From assembly GCF_000309385.1 (NCBI RefSeq), contig NZ_JH976537.1, positions 2,028,029-2,092,028 of the forward strand: a stretch of DNA of 64,000 bases, given 5' to 3'. The notes below the pieces were generated by a model. It was not told the origin of the DNA, did not search any database, and was given only the letters and a program-made list of their open reading frames with translations. Source of the stretch: Nodosilinea nodulosa PCC 7104. Its GTDB lineage: Bacteria > Cyanobacteriota > Cyanobacteriia > Phormidesmidales > Phormidesmidaceae. This document shows positions 23,515 through 32,232 of this stretch, in pieces; position 1 is the stretch's first letter; each line of letters starts with the position of its first letter. A program made the position numbers and the translations under genes.

Positions 23515-23918
23515 TGAACAATTTCCTCTAGGACTGGGTTATAAACGATTATTCGTAGCTGATGCCGTTCTATAGCAGTCTGTGCAAAGCGGCTTTGGAA
23601 AAAGGTATCGTAGATTTCTAGTGGTACGGCTAGGTATAGCTGGCGGTCAGCTTCCTTGACCTCTAACATAATTCTATAGTTAAGAAACTGCCCCAGCGCT
23701 GTATGGAAGTCGCTAATTGGCGATGGACTGATAAAGCTTTTAACCTCGACAGCAATTTTATCTTCTCCGCGCTCAGCCGCAATCAAACGCTCCGCAGCTA
23801 AGTCAATTTTGACCTTAACTTCTTCCCACTCCAGCTCTAATGGATCACTGGAAATGCGCCACTGCTCTTTTTTTAACCCCCGTTTAACAGCTTCATGGAA
23901 TAAATCTCTGGCTGCCAT
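23502..23918 (-). CDS. xisH: XisH-like protein (PD-(D/E)XK fold)
   Basis: 138 residues from the ATG at 23918 (MAARDLFHEAVKRGL); a longer reading into the helicase 3' end is not needed. It shows the D...EVK nuclease-like signature in EDKIAVEVKSF, then SDFHTALGQFLNYR. XisH proteins have an endonuclease-like fold. It lies 10 bases after the PLD-helicase stop and overlaps xisI, so the pair is read with the helicase. It could supply a nuclease to that system, or be an unrelated passenger. Confidence 0.92.
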   Translation of the reverse strand: MAARDLFHEAVKRGLKKEQWRISSDPLELEWEEVKVKIDLAAERLIAAERGEDKIAVEVKSFISPSPISDFHTALGQFLNYRIMLEVKEADRQLYLAVPLEIYDTFFQSRFAQTAIERHQLRIIVYNPVLEEIVQWIN

Positions 23919-23928
23919 GGAAGTCGCC

Positions 23929-26067
23929 TCACATATCCAATAAACCGTAGCGCTTTTGCAGGTCGAGCAGCTGCACCCTGGCCTCGCCCGCATTGTCGGC
24001 TAACTGAGCAAATTCCACAAAGCGCCTCAGTTCTTTTTTCAGCAGGCTCCGCTCCACTGCCAACGAGTCTCCCTCCAGGTTGGGGGGCACTACAATCATG
24101 TCAAAAATGGTGGCGCGATCTTTGCCAGGAGCCCGCCGCAGCACCCGACCCCGCCGCTGCACAAACTGGCGCGGGTTACCGCTGCTAGCCATAATCACCG
24201 CCGTCTGGGTGGCGGGGATATCGACCCCTTCATCCAGGCAGCGGATGGCCACTAGCCCCTGCAATTCCCCTGATTCAAACTGCTGCCTCAGGTCTTCGCG
24301 CTCGTCTAGGGTGGTGTCTGCGGTGTAGGTATTGACCCGGTAGCCCAGCTCTTTGCCCAGCAGCGCCGTGACCGCCTCGACGTAGCGATAGTTCTCCTGG
24401 GCAACCTCGCTTTCGATGCTACCGTCGCCGCAGTAAAACAGGGTATGGGAGGTGTCGAGGCGATCGCTCATCAGCGATCGCAGCGCCTGTAGCTTATTGG
24501 CCGCGTTACCAATCAGTCGCGATCGCTGGTTGAGCAGCCCCTTGATCTTTTCCTCTAGCTCGCTGTCGCCCATGGAGGCTAGCTGACCAATTTTCTGGGT
24601 GAGTGCGGCGTAGCGCTGGGCCTCCTCCTCCGTCAGTTCCACCAGCACAGGGTAGTAGCGGTAGTGGACGAGGGCACCCTGGGCGATCGCATCGGCCAGG
24701 GTAAACTCCGGCTCCAGCACCGGCCCAAAGTAGTTGAAAATGCCCTCGGTGCCCACTTCGTCAAAGTAGCGCTCCGGCGTTGCTGACAGCGCCAGCCGCA
24801 GCCCCACTGTGCGAGGCAGGCTCTGCTCTAGCCGTTTGGCCCCCAGGTTGTGGGCTTCATCCCCAACAATTAATGTCTTTTCAGGAAAATAGGGCAGCTG
24901 CGACTGTAACCCATGGCTCATCAGGGTGGCGTTGGTTGTGAGCACAGTCACAAAGGGCTGATAGCCCGATCGCACGCTGTAGAGCTGGCTCAACAGTCGA
25001 TCTTGCCACTGCCTGACGTTCTCGTAGGCCAGGATTGGCTCTAGGCCAAACTTGCGGCACTCCCGCGCCCACTGGGTGACTAAATGGCGGTACGGACACA
25101 CCACAATCAGCGCCTGAAGCTGAATTTTGTCGTACAGTGCCGCTGCGATCGCCAGCGCCGTAATCGTTTTGCCGCTGCCCGTCGCCATCTTCAGCGTGCC
25201 GCGCCCTTTATTGGCAAACCAGTTGGCGATCGCCTGCTGCTGGTAAGGGCGCAGAGTGATGTTCAGCGGCAGGGCTGGAGTACCCCCGCTAAGCGCCTCC
25301 GGGGCTGAGGAACTATCTATGTTGTAATGCCCCTGTTCGGTAGCAACCCTGGGCTCCTGAGTGGGCGGTTGGGGTGGGCAGAGTTTGAGGAGCGATCGCG
25401 CCACCGCCTCAGGAAAGGCCATTACCTCCACATGCTTCGTCTGGTCATTCCACAAATCTTGAAAATGCCTCGCCTTTTGTAAAGCTCTCTGCCTCACCCC
25501 TTCATCCCAGGAGCAGTAGACGTCCAGACATTCAAAGTTATCGATCAGCGCACTGGCGCTCTCATTGGCCGACCCAGTGAACGCCACCACATGACCCTCG
25601 CTATCTACAAAGATGCCCAACTTCTCGTGGTAGATGCCCCGCTGCCGTAGGGTTTTCGGCACCGCCAGCTTAATTTCCAGCAGGCCCTTACTCAGCAACC
25701 ACACCAGAGCCCCTAGCCGATCTTGAATCACCTGCGGCAGTTCTTCTTCCAGCTCTCGCAGCAGCGCCGCCTCGATTGCCTGCTCCCGGTTCTTCAGCCC
25801 CTGCTCAATTGCCTGCACATCGTCTTCAGACAGCTGCGGCGACGTAATCAGGCGCATCTGCCCCCCCGATCGCACAAACGCCGTCAACCCCTGAGCCACA
25901 CAGGCCATCGACGAACTCGAAAAATAGCCCACCGCCCGGTTGTACACCGTCGCCTGCTCCAGGCACGGAACATAAAAATCGTTGACGATGCTGCGATCGC
26001 TACTGCGATACTCGTCCCGAATTGTCAAATCCTTCAGGCTCACCCAGGCTCCTGCGATAGCCAGCAT
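23929..26067 (-). CDS. PLD-DEAH helicase, Dnd-type restriction enzyme
   Basis: 712 residues. The N-terminal phospholipase-D-like domain carries HEK (147-149) and GSANES (165-170). A superfamily 2 helicase follows, with Walker A ATGSGKT (295-301), DEAH (403-406), LALSATP, RCLDEGVDIP and the arginine-finger motif QRRGRVLRR. This combination matches the family annotated as a DNA phosphorothioation-system restriction enzyme; PLD-helicases also occur in other defence systems. It would recognise and degrade unmodified or foreign DNA. It is the first gene of the minus-strand module next to the tRNA-Cys. Confidence 0.8.
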   Translation of the reverse strand: MLAIAGAWVSLKDLTIRDEYRSSDRSIVNDFYVPCLEQATVYNRAVGYFSSSSMACVAQGLTAFVRSGGQMRLITSPQLSEDDVQAIEQGLKNREQAIEAALLRELEEELPQVIQDRLGALVWLLSKGLLEIKLAVPKTLRQRGIYHEKLGIFVDSEGHVVAFTGSANESASALIDNFECLDVYCSWDEGVRQRALQKARHFQDLWNDQTKHVEVMAFPEAVARSLLKLCPPQPPTQEPRVATEQGHYNIDSSSAPEALSGGTPALPLNITLRPYQQQAIANWFANKGRGTLKMATGSGKTITALAIAAALYDKIQLQALIVVCPYRHLVTQWARECRKFGLEPILAYENVRQWQDRLLSQLYSVRSGYQPFVTVLTTNATLMSHGLQSQLPYFPEKTLIVGDEAHNLGAKRLEQSLPRTVGLRLALSATPERYFDEVGTEGIFNYFGPVLEPEFTLADAIAQGALVHYRYYPVLVELTEEEAQRYAALTQKIGQLASMGDSELEEKIKGLLNQRSRLIGNAANKLQALRSLMSDRLDTSHTLFYCGDGSIESEVAQENYRYVEAVTALLGKELGYRVNTYTADTTLDEREDLRQQFESGELQGLVAIRCLDEGVDIPATQTAVIMASSGNPRQFVQRRGRVLRRAPGKDRATIFDMIVVPPNLEGDSLAVERSLLKKELRRFVEFAQLADNAGEARVQLLDLQKRYGLLDM

Positions 26068-26324
26068 TTGCCTGAAGTCTAGCTAAGCCCAACTCATGAT
26101 TTGGGGTTTCAGGCTCGTTTGCTTAAATTTCTTTATGCGGTGGCGCATACCAGAGCTGGGGCGCGATCGCCCCCTAACCGCTGCTGCTTCTCACCAGCCA
26201 CAGCCGCTCAGGTCCAATGACTTCAGCGCTGCCCAGTTGGGGGGCAGGGATACTATATAGCGAGAAGCATAGTAATCAGATGCCCACACACAATTAAAAT
26301 GCCGTCTTCAACTCGTGACCTCAA

Positions 26325-26395
<71 letters not shown>

Positions 26396-26557
26396 GCCTT
26401 ATCAGCTTTCGAGTATAGCAAACTCAGGAGAGCAATCAGCGATCGCGCTAGACTACCTTTGCCAAACCCTACCCCGATGGAATAGCAGGGCACCATCGGC
26501 AAAGCGACGGGCGACATTACCTGCTCACAACCATCACTACCTGTTGTAGCCTCTGAG

Positions 26558-27367
26558 TTAGATGGATTTGGCCTGGGGCTGGCAAAAGCGATAAATATCG
26601 GTCAGCGCTGTCACCCAACCGGAGGCCAACGACCCCAGCAGCCGATCTCCTTTTTCCAGCGTCGCGACGGTCGGGTCACCCAAAACACCGCTGGCGCTGA
26701 GATCGCGCGTCACCCAGGCAAAGGGAAGCGCGCCTTCCATCGTCAGCCAGCTATCGGTGGGCAAGTTTTGAGGAAACTCGGCCTCGGCCCGATCCATCCG
26801 CACCTGATCGGGCAGAATCGAGAGCATCAGGCTGGTTTCGGCATCCCCTGCGTGAATGCCCAGCTCCATCTCCTTGGCGGTGAGCAAATCGCCAGCGCAG
26901 TTGGGCACCGCCCACACAAACAGCGGAAACACCATTAAATCGGCATGGGCCAGGTGCAGATCGCGAGCCGCAATTTCGAGCACCTGGGGCTGACCGCCGT
27001 GGGCATTGAGCAGTACCAGCTTGCGAAACCCGGCCCGGTAAATACTTTCTGCTACGTCATGAATGACCCGCAGCAGAGTCTCCGCCGAGAGGGTAACAGT
27101 GCCCGGAAAGTGCCAGTGTTCGTTCGATTTGCCGTAGTACAGAGGCGGCAAACTGTAGACCGGAATCGCCGCATCGAGCTGGGTCAGGGCTTGGCCCAGC
27201 ACGGTCGTACAGATAGCGCTGTCTACCACCAGAGGCAGATGGGGGCCATGCTGCTCGATCGCCCCCATGGGCTGCACAATCACGACATTCTCGCGATCGC
27301 TCATCGCCTCAATGTCAGTCCAGGTCAGGTAGGGGAAGTAGCGGTGGGGAGGAATAGGACCGTGCAT
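26558..27367 (-). CDS. Creatininase family hydrolase
   Basis: 269 residues with the family's metal and active-site motifs: QPMGAIEQHGPHLPLVVD, NEHWHFPGT, LLNAHGGQ, and a GDAETSLML segment. Members include creatininase, the amidohydrolase MftE and FAPy deformylase-type enzymes; the cyanobacterial ones have no fixed substrate. The first Glu, the His-Gly-His and Asp ligands are all present, so it is probably active. It stands alone between the tRNA and the DUF4278 gene. Confidence 0.88.
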   Translation of the reverse strand: MHGPIPPHRYFPYLTWTDIEAMSDRENVVIVQPMGAIEQHGPHLPLVVDSAICTTVLGQALTQLDAAIPVYSLPPLYYGKSNEHWHFPGTVTLSAETLLRVIHDVAESIYRAGFRKLVLLNAHGGQPQVLEIAARDLHLAHADLMVFPLFVWAVPNCAGDLLTAKEMELGIHAGDAETSLMLSILPDQVRMDRAEAEFPQNLPTDSWLTMEGALPFAWVTRDLSASGVLGDPTVATLEKGDRLLGSLASGWVTALTDIYRFCQPQAKSI

Positions 27368-27566
27368 AGATAGGGAGTTATGGGAATAGGGGGATGAGAC
27401 TATTGTGATGGTTTCTTGACAGAGAACCTTGACAGTTTTAGGGCAAAAGGTAACAATGAATACAGAAACAAATCGTTCATCTCTCTATGAGAGACGGAAG
27501 TAGAGCTCAGGCTCGAAGGAACGCGCCTCTGTTTATACACCTTCACTCATTAAGGAGAGGCGAAAG

Positions 27567-27743
27567 ATGTCCTTGAAGTATCGTGGCGTTGATTATGACC
27601 CAGCTACCTCCCAGGTAGCTATTTCCGAGGAAGTGATTGGCCGCTATCGCGGTGCCGTTGCTACTCGCCACTTGGCCAAGCAAGTTAAGGCCGACCATCC
27701 CCAAGGTCTCAAGTACCGCGGGGCCGTGGTTCGCCGAGGTTAA
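27567..27743 (+). CDS. DUF4278 family small protein
   Basis: 58 residues, MSLKYRGVDYDPATSQVAIS, with a second YRG near the middle and a LKYRGAVVRRG end. This YRG repeat is the mark of DUF4278, a family of small cyanobacterial proteins of unknown role, often stress-induced. AGGAGAGG lies seven bases before the ATG. It is followed by two hairpins that look like terminators, so it forms a single-gene unit. Confidence 0.9.
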   Translation: MSLKYRGVDYDPATSQVAISEEVIGRYRGAVATRHLAKQVKADHPQGLKYRGAVVRRG

Positions 27744-27763
27744 GTTTGCCCGGTTAGGCTAGC

Positions 27764-27802
27764 CATTGGTTTCAGTCGTGGGTTTCTCGGCTGAAACCAG
27801 TG
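27764..27802 (+). terminator. Hairpin after the DUF4278 gene
   Basis: Near-perfect 12-bp stem CATTGGTTTCAG / CTGAAACCAGTG (one wobble pair) with a 15-base loop, 20 bases after the stop codon, followed by a mixed T/A stretch. Acts as terminator or mRNA-stabilising hairpin. Confidence 0.7.
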
Positions 27803-27845
27803 CTTATTTTAGGGGCCAGGAGATGGCCTGAATCGTCATTTTGGT

Positions 27846-27872
27846 AAAGCACCTCTGCGGGGGTGCTTTTTT
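27846..27872 (+). terminator. Rho-independent terminator before the histidine kinase gene
   Basis: Eight-pair stem AAAGCACC / GGTGCTTT with an 8-base loop and a run of T. It argues that the kinase gene starts downstream of this point rather than at the far upstream TTG. Confidence 0.75.
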
Positions 27873-27918
27873 GTGCGATAGGCTTGGACAAGATCAAATT
27901 GTATGGCCAGGAAAATCG

Positions 27919-29259
27919 TTGGTTATTTTTGCGTATCTGCTGGGGCTGGCTACGGGGGTGCCGCTGCTGATCTGGCAGCGGCGGCAACAGCGGCGCCGAG
28001 AGCAGCGGCTAATCAGCACGCTAAAAGCACCCGATTGGCCCACCGCCTTGGGGCAGGTTGAGCAACTGGTCAAGACCCAACCCCAGCAGCAGCGGCAGCT
28101 GCGATCGCTGGGCACCAGCCGCGACACCCTAGAGCACATTTTGCAGACGGCTCCCATTGGCTATCTCCAGGTCGACGACGAAAATCAGCTGATCTGGTGC
28201 AATGAGCAGGCCAATCGGCTGCTGAAAATGAACCAGCCCCTAGCTGGGCCAGTCCAGCGCCGACGACTGCTGCTAGAGGTGGCCCGCTCCTACGAGCTAG
28301 ATGCCTTAATTGAGGAAGCGCGGGAAAGTCAAACCCGGTGTCAGCGGGAATGGATGCTCTACCAAATTTCCCCCGATCCCCTGCATCCCAAAGAAGAACC
28401 CACCTATCCCCTGCGGGGCTATGCCGTTCCCCTCGACAATGGTGAAGTGGGCGTGTTTTTAGAAAATCGCCAGGAGGCAGCCCTGCTGGTGCAGCAGCGC
28501 GATCGCTGGACCTCTGACGTGGCCCACGAGCTAAAAACTCCCCTGACCTCAATTCGGCTCGTAGCCGAAACCCTCCAGCCCCGAGTTGACGAAAGTCAGC
28601 GGCGCTGGCTCGACCGGCTGATCAACGAAACCATTCGCCTCAGCAACCTGGTTGAAGACCTGCTCAATCTCAGCCGCCTTCAGGGGGATCAGTTTCAGGG
28701 GCTCAGCCTGGAGCCGGTCGATCTCCCCCAGCTCATCCAGCGGGCCTGGGTTAGCCTAGAGCCCCTAGCCCAAATCAAAGATCTGACGCTGGCCTACGAA
28801 GGCCCCCCCCACTGCCTGGTCAACCTGGATGAAACCCTGTTTCATCGGGTACTGCTGAACCTGATTGACAACGCCATCAAACACAGCCCCAGCCGCGCCA
28901 CTATTTTTGTGCATCTAGTCCTGCCCGATCGCGCGGCCAAAGCCACCGACCCAGCCAGCCAAACCCTGACCCTAGAGGTCATGGATATGGGTTCAGGGTT
29001 TGGTGCCAAAGATCTACCCCACATTTTCGATCGCTTTTACCGCGCCGACCCCTCCCGCAGCCGCAGCGGCCCGCCGATCAACCTGGCCCCTGTCGATCCC
29101 GGAGTTGCTACCGAGGTGAACCGGGGCACCGGGCTGGGCTTAGCGATCGTGAGTCAAATTGTCGAGGCCCACAACGGCACGATTACCGCCGCTAATCATC
29201 CCGAATTGGGCGGTGGCTGGCTGCGACTGCGGTTGCCAGCTACCGCCGCAGTCAAATGA
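27919..29259 (+). CDS. PAS sensor histidine kinase, PhoR/SphS-like
   Basis: 446 residues from the TTG at 27919, which has AGGA six bases upstream and starts directly with a membrane segment (VIFAYLLGLATGVPLLIW). A PAS-like domain (HILQTAPIGYLQVDDENQLI) follows, then the HisKA box SDVAHELKTPLTSIRLV with the phospho-accepting His, and HATPase motifs (NLIDNAIKHS, DMGSGF, GTGLGLAIVSQIVEAH). The architecture, one N-terminal membrane anchor plus PAS and no periplasmic domain, is that of phosphate sensors of the PhoR/SphS group. No response regulator gene is adjacent, so the partner is not given by context. Confidence 0.85.
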   Translation: MVIFAYLLGLATGVPLLIWQRRQQRRREQRLISTLKAPDWPTALGQVEQLVKTQPQQQRQLRSLGTSRDTLEHILQTAPIGYLQVDDENQLIWCNEQANRLLKMNQPLAGPVQRRRLLLEVARSYELDALIEEARESQTRCQREWMLYQISPDPLHPKEEPTYPLRGYAVPLDNGEVGVFLENRQEAALLVQQRDRWTSDVAHELKTPLTSIRLVAETLQPRVDESQRRWLDRLINETIRLSNLVEDLLNLSRLQGDQFQGLSLEPVDLPQLIQRAWVSLEPLAQIKDLTLAYEGPPHCLVNLDETLFHRVLLNLIDNAIKHSPSRATIFVHLVLPDRAAKATDPASQTLTLEVMDMGSGFGAKDLPHIFDRFYRADPSRSRSGPPINLAPVDPGVATEVNRGTGLGLAIVSQIVEAHNGTITAANHPELGGGWLRLRLPATAAVK

Positions 29260-29269
29260 CTGCGGTGAT

Positions 29270-29338
29270 CTAGGGGCTATCATCACTTGATCGCCCATGG
29301 CCTAAGCATCAGTGGTTACAGCCCCTAGCCCTTTTTTT
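29270..29338 (+). terminator. Possible terminator after the kinase gene
   Basis: Nine-base arms CTAGGGGCT (29270-29278) and AGCCCCTAG (29320-29328) followed by CCCTTTTTTT. The loop of about 41 bases is long for a classical terminator. A smaller hairpin (CCGCAGTCA / TGACTGCGG, 29246-29265) spans the stop codon just before it. Confidence 0.4.
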
Positions 29339-29528
29339 GGGGTCGGGCGTGGCAGCGCCTATGGGATCAGGACTGTAGCGAAAATTGATGACATACCCTA
29401 CAGCTCCCAGCACCGCAGCCGGAGAATTAGCTAAGAACTTATACTCAGACAGGATAAATTCCTGCCATACTTGTTAAGTAGGTTACGCAATTCCGACAGG
29501 ATATTCCTGCCCTATTCGTTATCCCACC

Positions 29529-30296
29529 ATGGCAGAGCGGCTGCAAAAACTTCTTTCTCAGTATGGGGTTGCCTCCCGGCGGCAGGCCGAGCAGATGATC
29601 GAATCGGGTCAGGTGCGGGTCAACGGGGAAGTGGCTCGCCTGGGCCAGCGGGCCGACCTCAGCTGCGATCGCATCGAGATCAACCGGCAGCCTCTCCAGG
29701 CTCGACACCGCCCCACCCAACACTATCTGCTCCTGCACAAGCCCCTGGGCATGGTATCTACCTGCGCCGATCCCCAGGGACGGCCCACGGTGCTCAGCGT
29801 TCTTCCCCCCAGCCTGCATAGCGTCGGCATTCACCCTGTCGGACGCCTCGACGCCTATACAACTGGCCTGCTGCTGCTCACCAACGATGGCAATTTTACC
29901 TTTCGGCTCACCCATCCTCGTCACGACGTCCCCAAAACCTACCGAGTAAGACTTGAGGGGCAGGTTGCCCCCTCGGCCCTCGATGCATGGCGGCAGGGCA
30001 TCTGTCTAGACAATCGACCCACCCGTCCTGCCCAGGTACAGGTCATTACCCGTAGCTCAAACCAAACCCAGGTCGAGGTCGTACTTCAGGAGGGGCGCAA
30101 CCGGCAAATTCGTCGAGTTGCCCAAGCCCTGGGTTATCGGGTGCTAGACTTACACCGGACTGCCATAGGCTCCGTGCGGTTAGGCAACCTCGGTGCAGGC
30201 GCTTACAGGGCTTTATCATCTGCCGAAATTGAGGCATTATTAGCTGAGCCATCGGTTCAATCAGCCCCTCAGCTAAGCCGTCTCCGTCACCAGTAA
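29529..30296 (+). CDS. RsuA/RluB-type rRNA pseudouridine synthase
   Basis: 255 residues. An N-terminal S4 RNA-binding domain (RLQKLLSQYGVASRRQAEQM) precedes the pseudouridine synthase domain with the catalytic-Asp motif GRLDAYTTGLLLLTND and the RQIRR segment near the C-terminus. It is expected to isomerise uridine in 23S or 16S rRNA; which site cannot be read from the sequence. It precedes the RodZ-like gene by 33 bases on the same strand, so they may be co-transcribed. Confidence 0.92.
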   Translation: MAERLQKLLSQYGVASRRQAEQMIESGQVRVNGEVARLGQRADLSCDRIEINRQPLQARHRPTQHYLLLHKPLGMVSTCADPQGRPTVLSVLPPSLHSVGIHPVGRLDAYTTGLLLLTNDGNFTFRLTHPRHDVPKTYRVRLEGQVAPSALDAWRQGICLDNRPTRPAQVQVITRSSNQTQVEVVLQEGRNRQIRRVAQALGYRVLDLHRTAIGSVRLGNLGAGAYRALSSAEIEALLAEPSVQSAPQLSRLRHQ

Positions 30297-30329
30297 GCCA
30301 TTCGCTGTCTTAAGCTAAATTTTCCCTGT

Positions 30330-31115
30330 ATGAAGACAAAAGAGTTGGTTGATTCTAACGCCGTTTATCGAGAGCAGCTCCTCGAGCTGGGTACTTTGCT
30401 GCAGGCGGCTCGCCAACAGCAAGGGCAAACCTTAGAGACCCTGGCGGAAAAAACCCTGATTCGGCCCAGTCTGCTGGCTGCGATCGAGCAGGGCGACCTC
30501 GACGCTTTGCCAGAACCCGTCTATATTCGCGGCCTGATTCGCCGCTACGGCGACGCCCTCCAGCTCGATGGCGAAACCCTGGCCAGCCAGTTTTTCACCC
30601 CCCCTCGCATTCAGCGCCGCTCCTGGAAAGAGACCCCAGCGGCGCAGCTGCGCCCCCTTCACCTCTACGGCGCCTACTTCATGCTGATGGTAGCGGCGAT
30701 TAGCGGGTTATCGTATCTGCTGCGGCAAACAGCTCCAGAGGTGACCGTGCTGCCACCCCTGGATCCTCTAAATAGCTCAGAAACTAGGTCCTCAGAAAGC
30801 TCCAGCCCTGGGGGTGCCCCGGCTGTTCCCGCCCCTCAGCCCGAAGAACCCCAGGCCCCCATCCAGGTCAGAATGACCCTGACGGCCCAGTCGTGGCTGC
30901 GTATTACCTCCGATGGCACCACCAAGTTTGAGGGGATTTTACAGCCCGGCGATACTCGCATGTGGACGGCGGATCAGGCTCTGACCATTCGGGCTGGCAA
31001 TGCTGGCGCCGTGATGGTCAGCTACAATGACAGTCAAACCGAAGCCCTGGGTCAGCCGGGCATGGTGCGCGAAATTACTTACTCCCCAGGCGAAGCCGTT
31101 AGCCTCGCCTGGTAG
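30330..31115 (+). CDS. RodZ-like membrane protein with helix-turn-helix
   Basis: 261 residues. Residues about 20-90 are a cytoplasmic XRE-like helix-turn-helix (LLQAARQQQGQTLETLAEKT), then one membrane segment (YFMLMVAAISGLSYLL), a Pro/Ser-rich linker, and a periplasmic beta domain of the DUF4115 type (VRMTLTAQSWLRITSDG). RodZ links MreB filaments to the cell-wall machinery; in cyanobacteria such proteins are assigned by architecture only. No mreB is nearby. The start ATG is the first in frame. Confidence 0.85.
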   Translation: MKTKELVDSNAVYREQLLELGTLLQAARQQQGQTLETLAEKTLIRPSLLAAIEQGDLDALPEPVYIRGLIRRYGDALQLDGETLASQFFTPPRIQRRSWKETPAAQLRPLHLYGAYFMLMVAAISGLSYLLRQTAPEVTVLPPLDPLNSSETRSSESSSPGGAPAVPAPQPEEPQAPIQVRMTLTAQSWLRITSDGTTKFEGILQPGDTRMWTADQALTIRAGNAGAVMVSYNDSQTEALGQPGMVREITYSPGEAVSLAW

Positions 31116-31142
31116 TCGTTCTGGGCCAGCGGGGCGAGCCAG

Positions 31143-32006
31143 CTAAGACTTGGTATTGGCGGATGCTGGCAGATCTTTGTCCAGCTGCTGTAGATCGAGA
31201 ATAAACGGCAGGTTGCCGCCCTGCCCCATCACCAGCACCTTCGGCACCTGGGCGCCACCGTATTTCCAGGCTTCGATCGCCTCTTTTTGCAGCACCAAAG
31301 CTCCCCCGTCGGCCTTCAGAGTTTCAGCGATGAGTCGCTGAGATTCGGCCCGTCCCTTGGCCCGGTTAATTTCGGCCTGGGCTTCTTGTTCGGCCTCCTG
31401 GGCAATGTAGACGGCCCGGCGGGCACGCTGCTCAGCAATTTGCTTATCTTCCACAGCCTTGGCAAAATCGGTCGAGAAGGTGAGGTCCACCACGCTGGTG
31501 TCTAACACCAAAATGCCGTACTTGGCCAGGCGAGTGGTGAGGGCATCGTCAAAATCCTGCTTTAGCTCTGCCCGCTGGGTAATCGCCTCTTCTACGGTGC
31601 GGCGGGCGGCGGCAATTTTGAATGACTCCTGGGTTTGGGGAGCCACAATTTTAGAGACCAGATTTTCCAGGGTGCCCTGGGTACGGCGAATGTTGACGAC
31701 CTCGGTGGGGTCGAGGCGAAAGTTGATGGCAAAGCGGCCGGAGAGGTCTTGCAGGTCTTTGGTTGAACTTTGGGCCGGCACCTCAAACTTCTGCACGGTC
31801 ACATCATACACATCGACGTTAGAAACCAGCGGCGGCTTCAGGTGAATGCCTTCTAGCAGAGCGCCATCCTGGGATTTCCCCAGAATGCTGAGCACCCCGG
31901 CCTGGCCGGGGTTAATAATTACAAAACTGCTGGTCACCAGCGCCAAACCCACAATGGCGAGGAAACTCAGCACGACGGGTGGCCAATTTAAAGTCGAAGA
32001 TTTCAA
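31143..32006 (-). CDS. Prohibitin family (SPFH) membrane protein
   Basis: 287 residues: an N-terminal membrane anchor (VLSFLAIVGLALVTSSFVII), the SPFH domain beginning NPGQAGVLSILGK, and an Ala/Glu-rich coiled coil (AEQEAQAEINRAKGRAESQ). The end VPKVLVMGQGGNLPFIL is typical of bacterial prohibitins. These form large ring-like membrane scaffolds with a protein-quality-control role; the cyanobacterial one is not essential in the cases known. It is convergent with the RodZ-like gene. Confidence 0.92.
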   Translation of the reverse strand: MKSSTLNWPPVVLSFLAIVGLALVTSSFVIINPGQAGVLSILGKSQDGALLEGIHLKPPLVSNVDVYDVTVQKFEVPAQSSTKDLQDLSGRFAINFRLDPTEVVNIRRTQGTLENLVSKIVAPQTQESFKIAAARRTVEEAITQRAELKQDFDDALTTRLAKYGILVLDTSVVDLTFSTDFAKAVEDKQIAEQRARRAVYIAQEAEQEAQAEINRAKGRAESQRLIAETLKADGGALVLQKEAIEAWKYGGAQVPKVLVMGQGGNLPFILDLQQLDKDLPASANTKS

Positions 32007-32232
32007 CGGATGTTCCTACCTATGCTGCCTCTCTACGGTATCGGCTATTTAGCCTGGCGGCGAGGTTCTTCAGCAAGGCTTTGGCTCAGGGCTAACCTGA
32101 AACCAACGCCGAACTCCAAAGGGGCAGGCCAACAGCCCCTTGCCCCTACCCCTCGAGGGCCGGTAGCCAGGAGTCGGCATGACATTAGAGAAAACCCTGC
32201 GATTGATAAGCTTGTGCCAGAGAGGCCATCCC

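Noticed and set aside
27841-27918. Upstream TTG start for the histidine kinase
   Set aside because: The first codons would run through a clear rho-independent terminator; the TTG at 27919 has a ribosome site and begins the membrane anchor.
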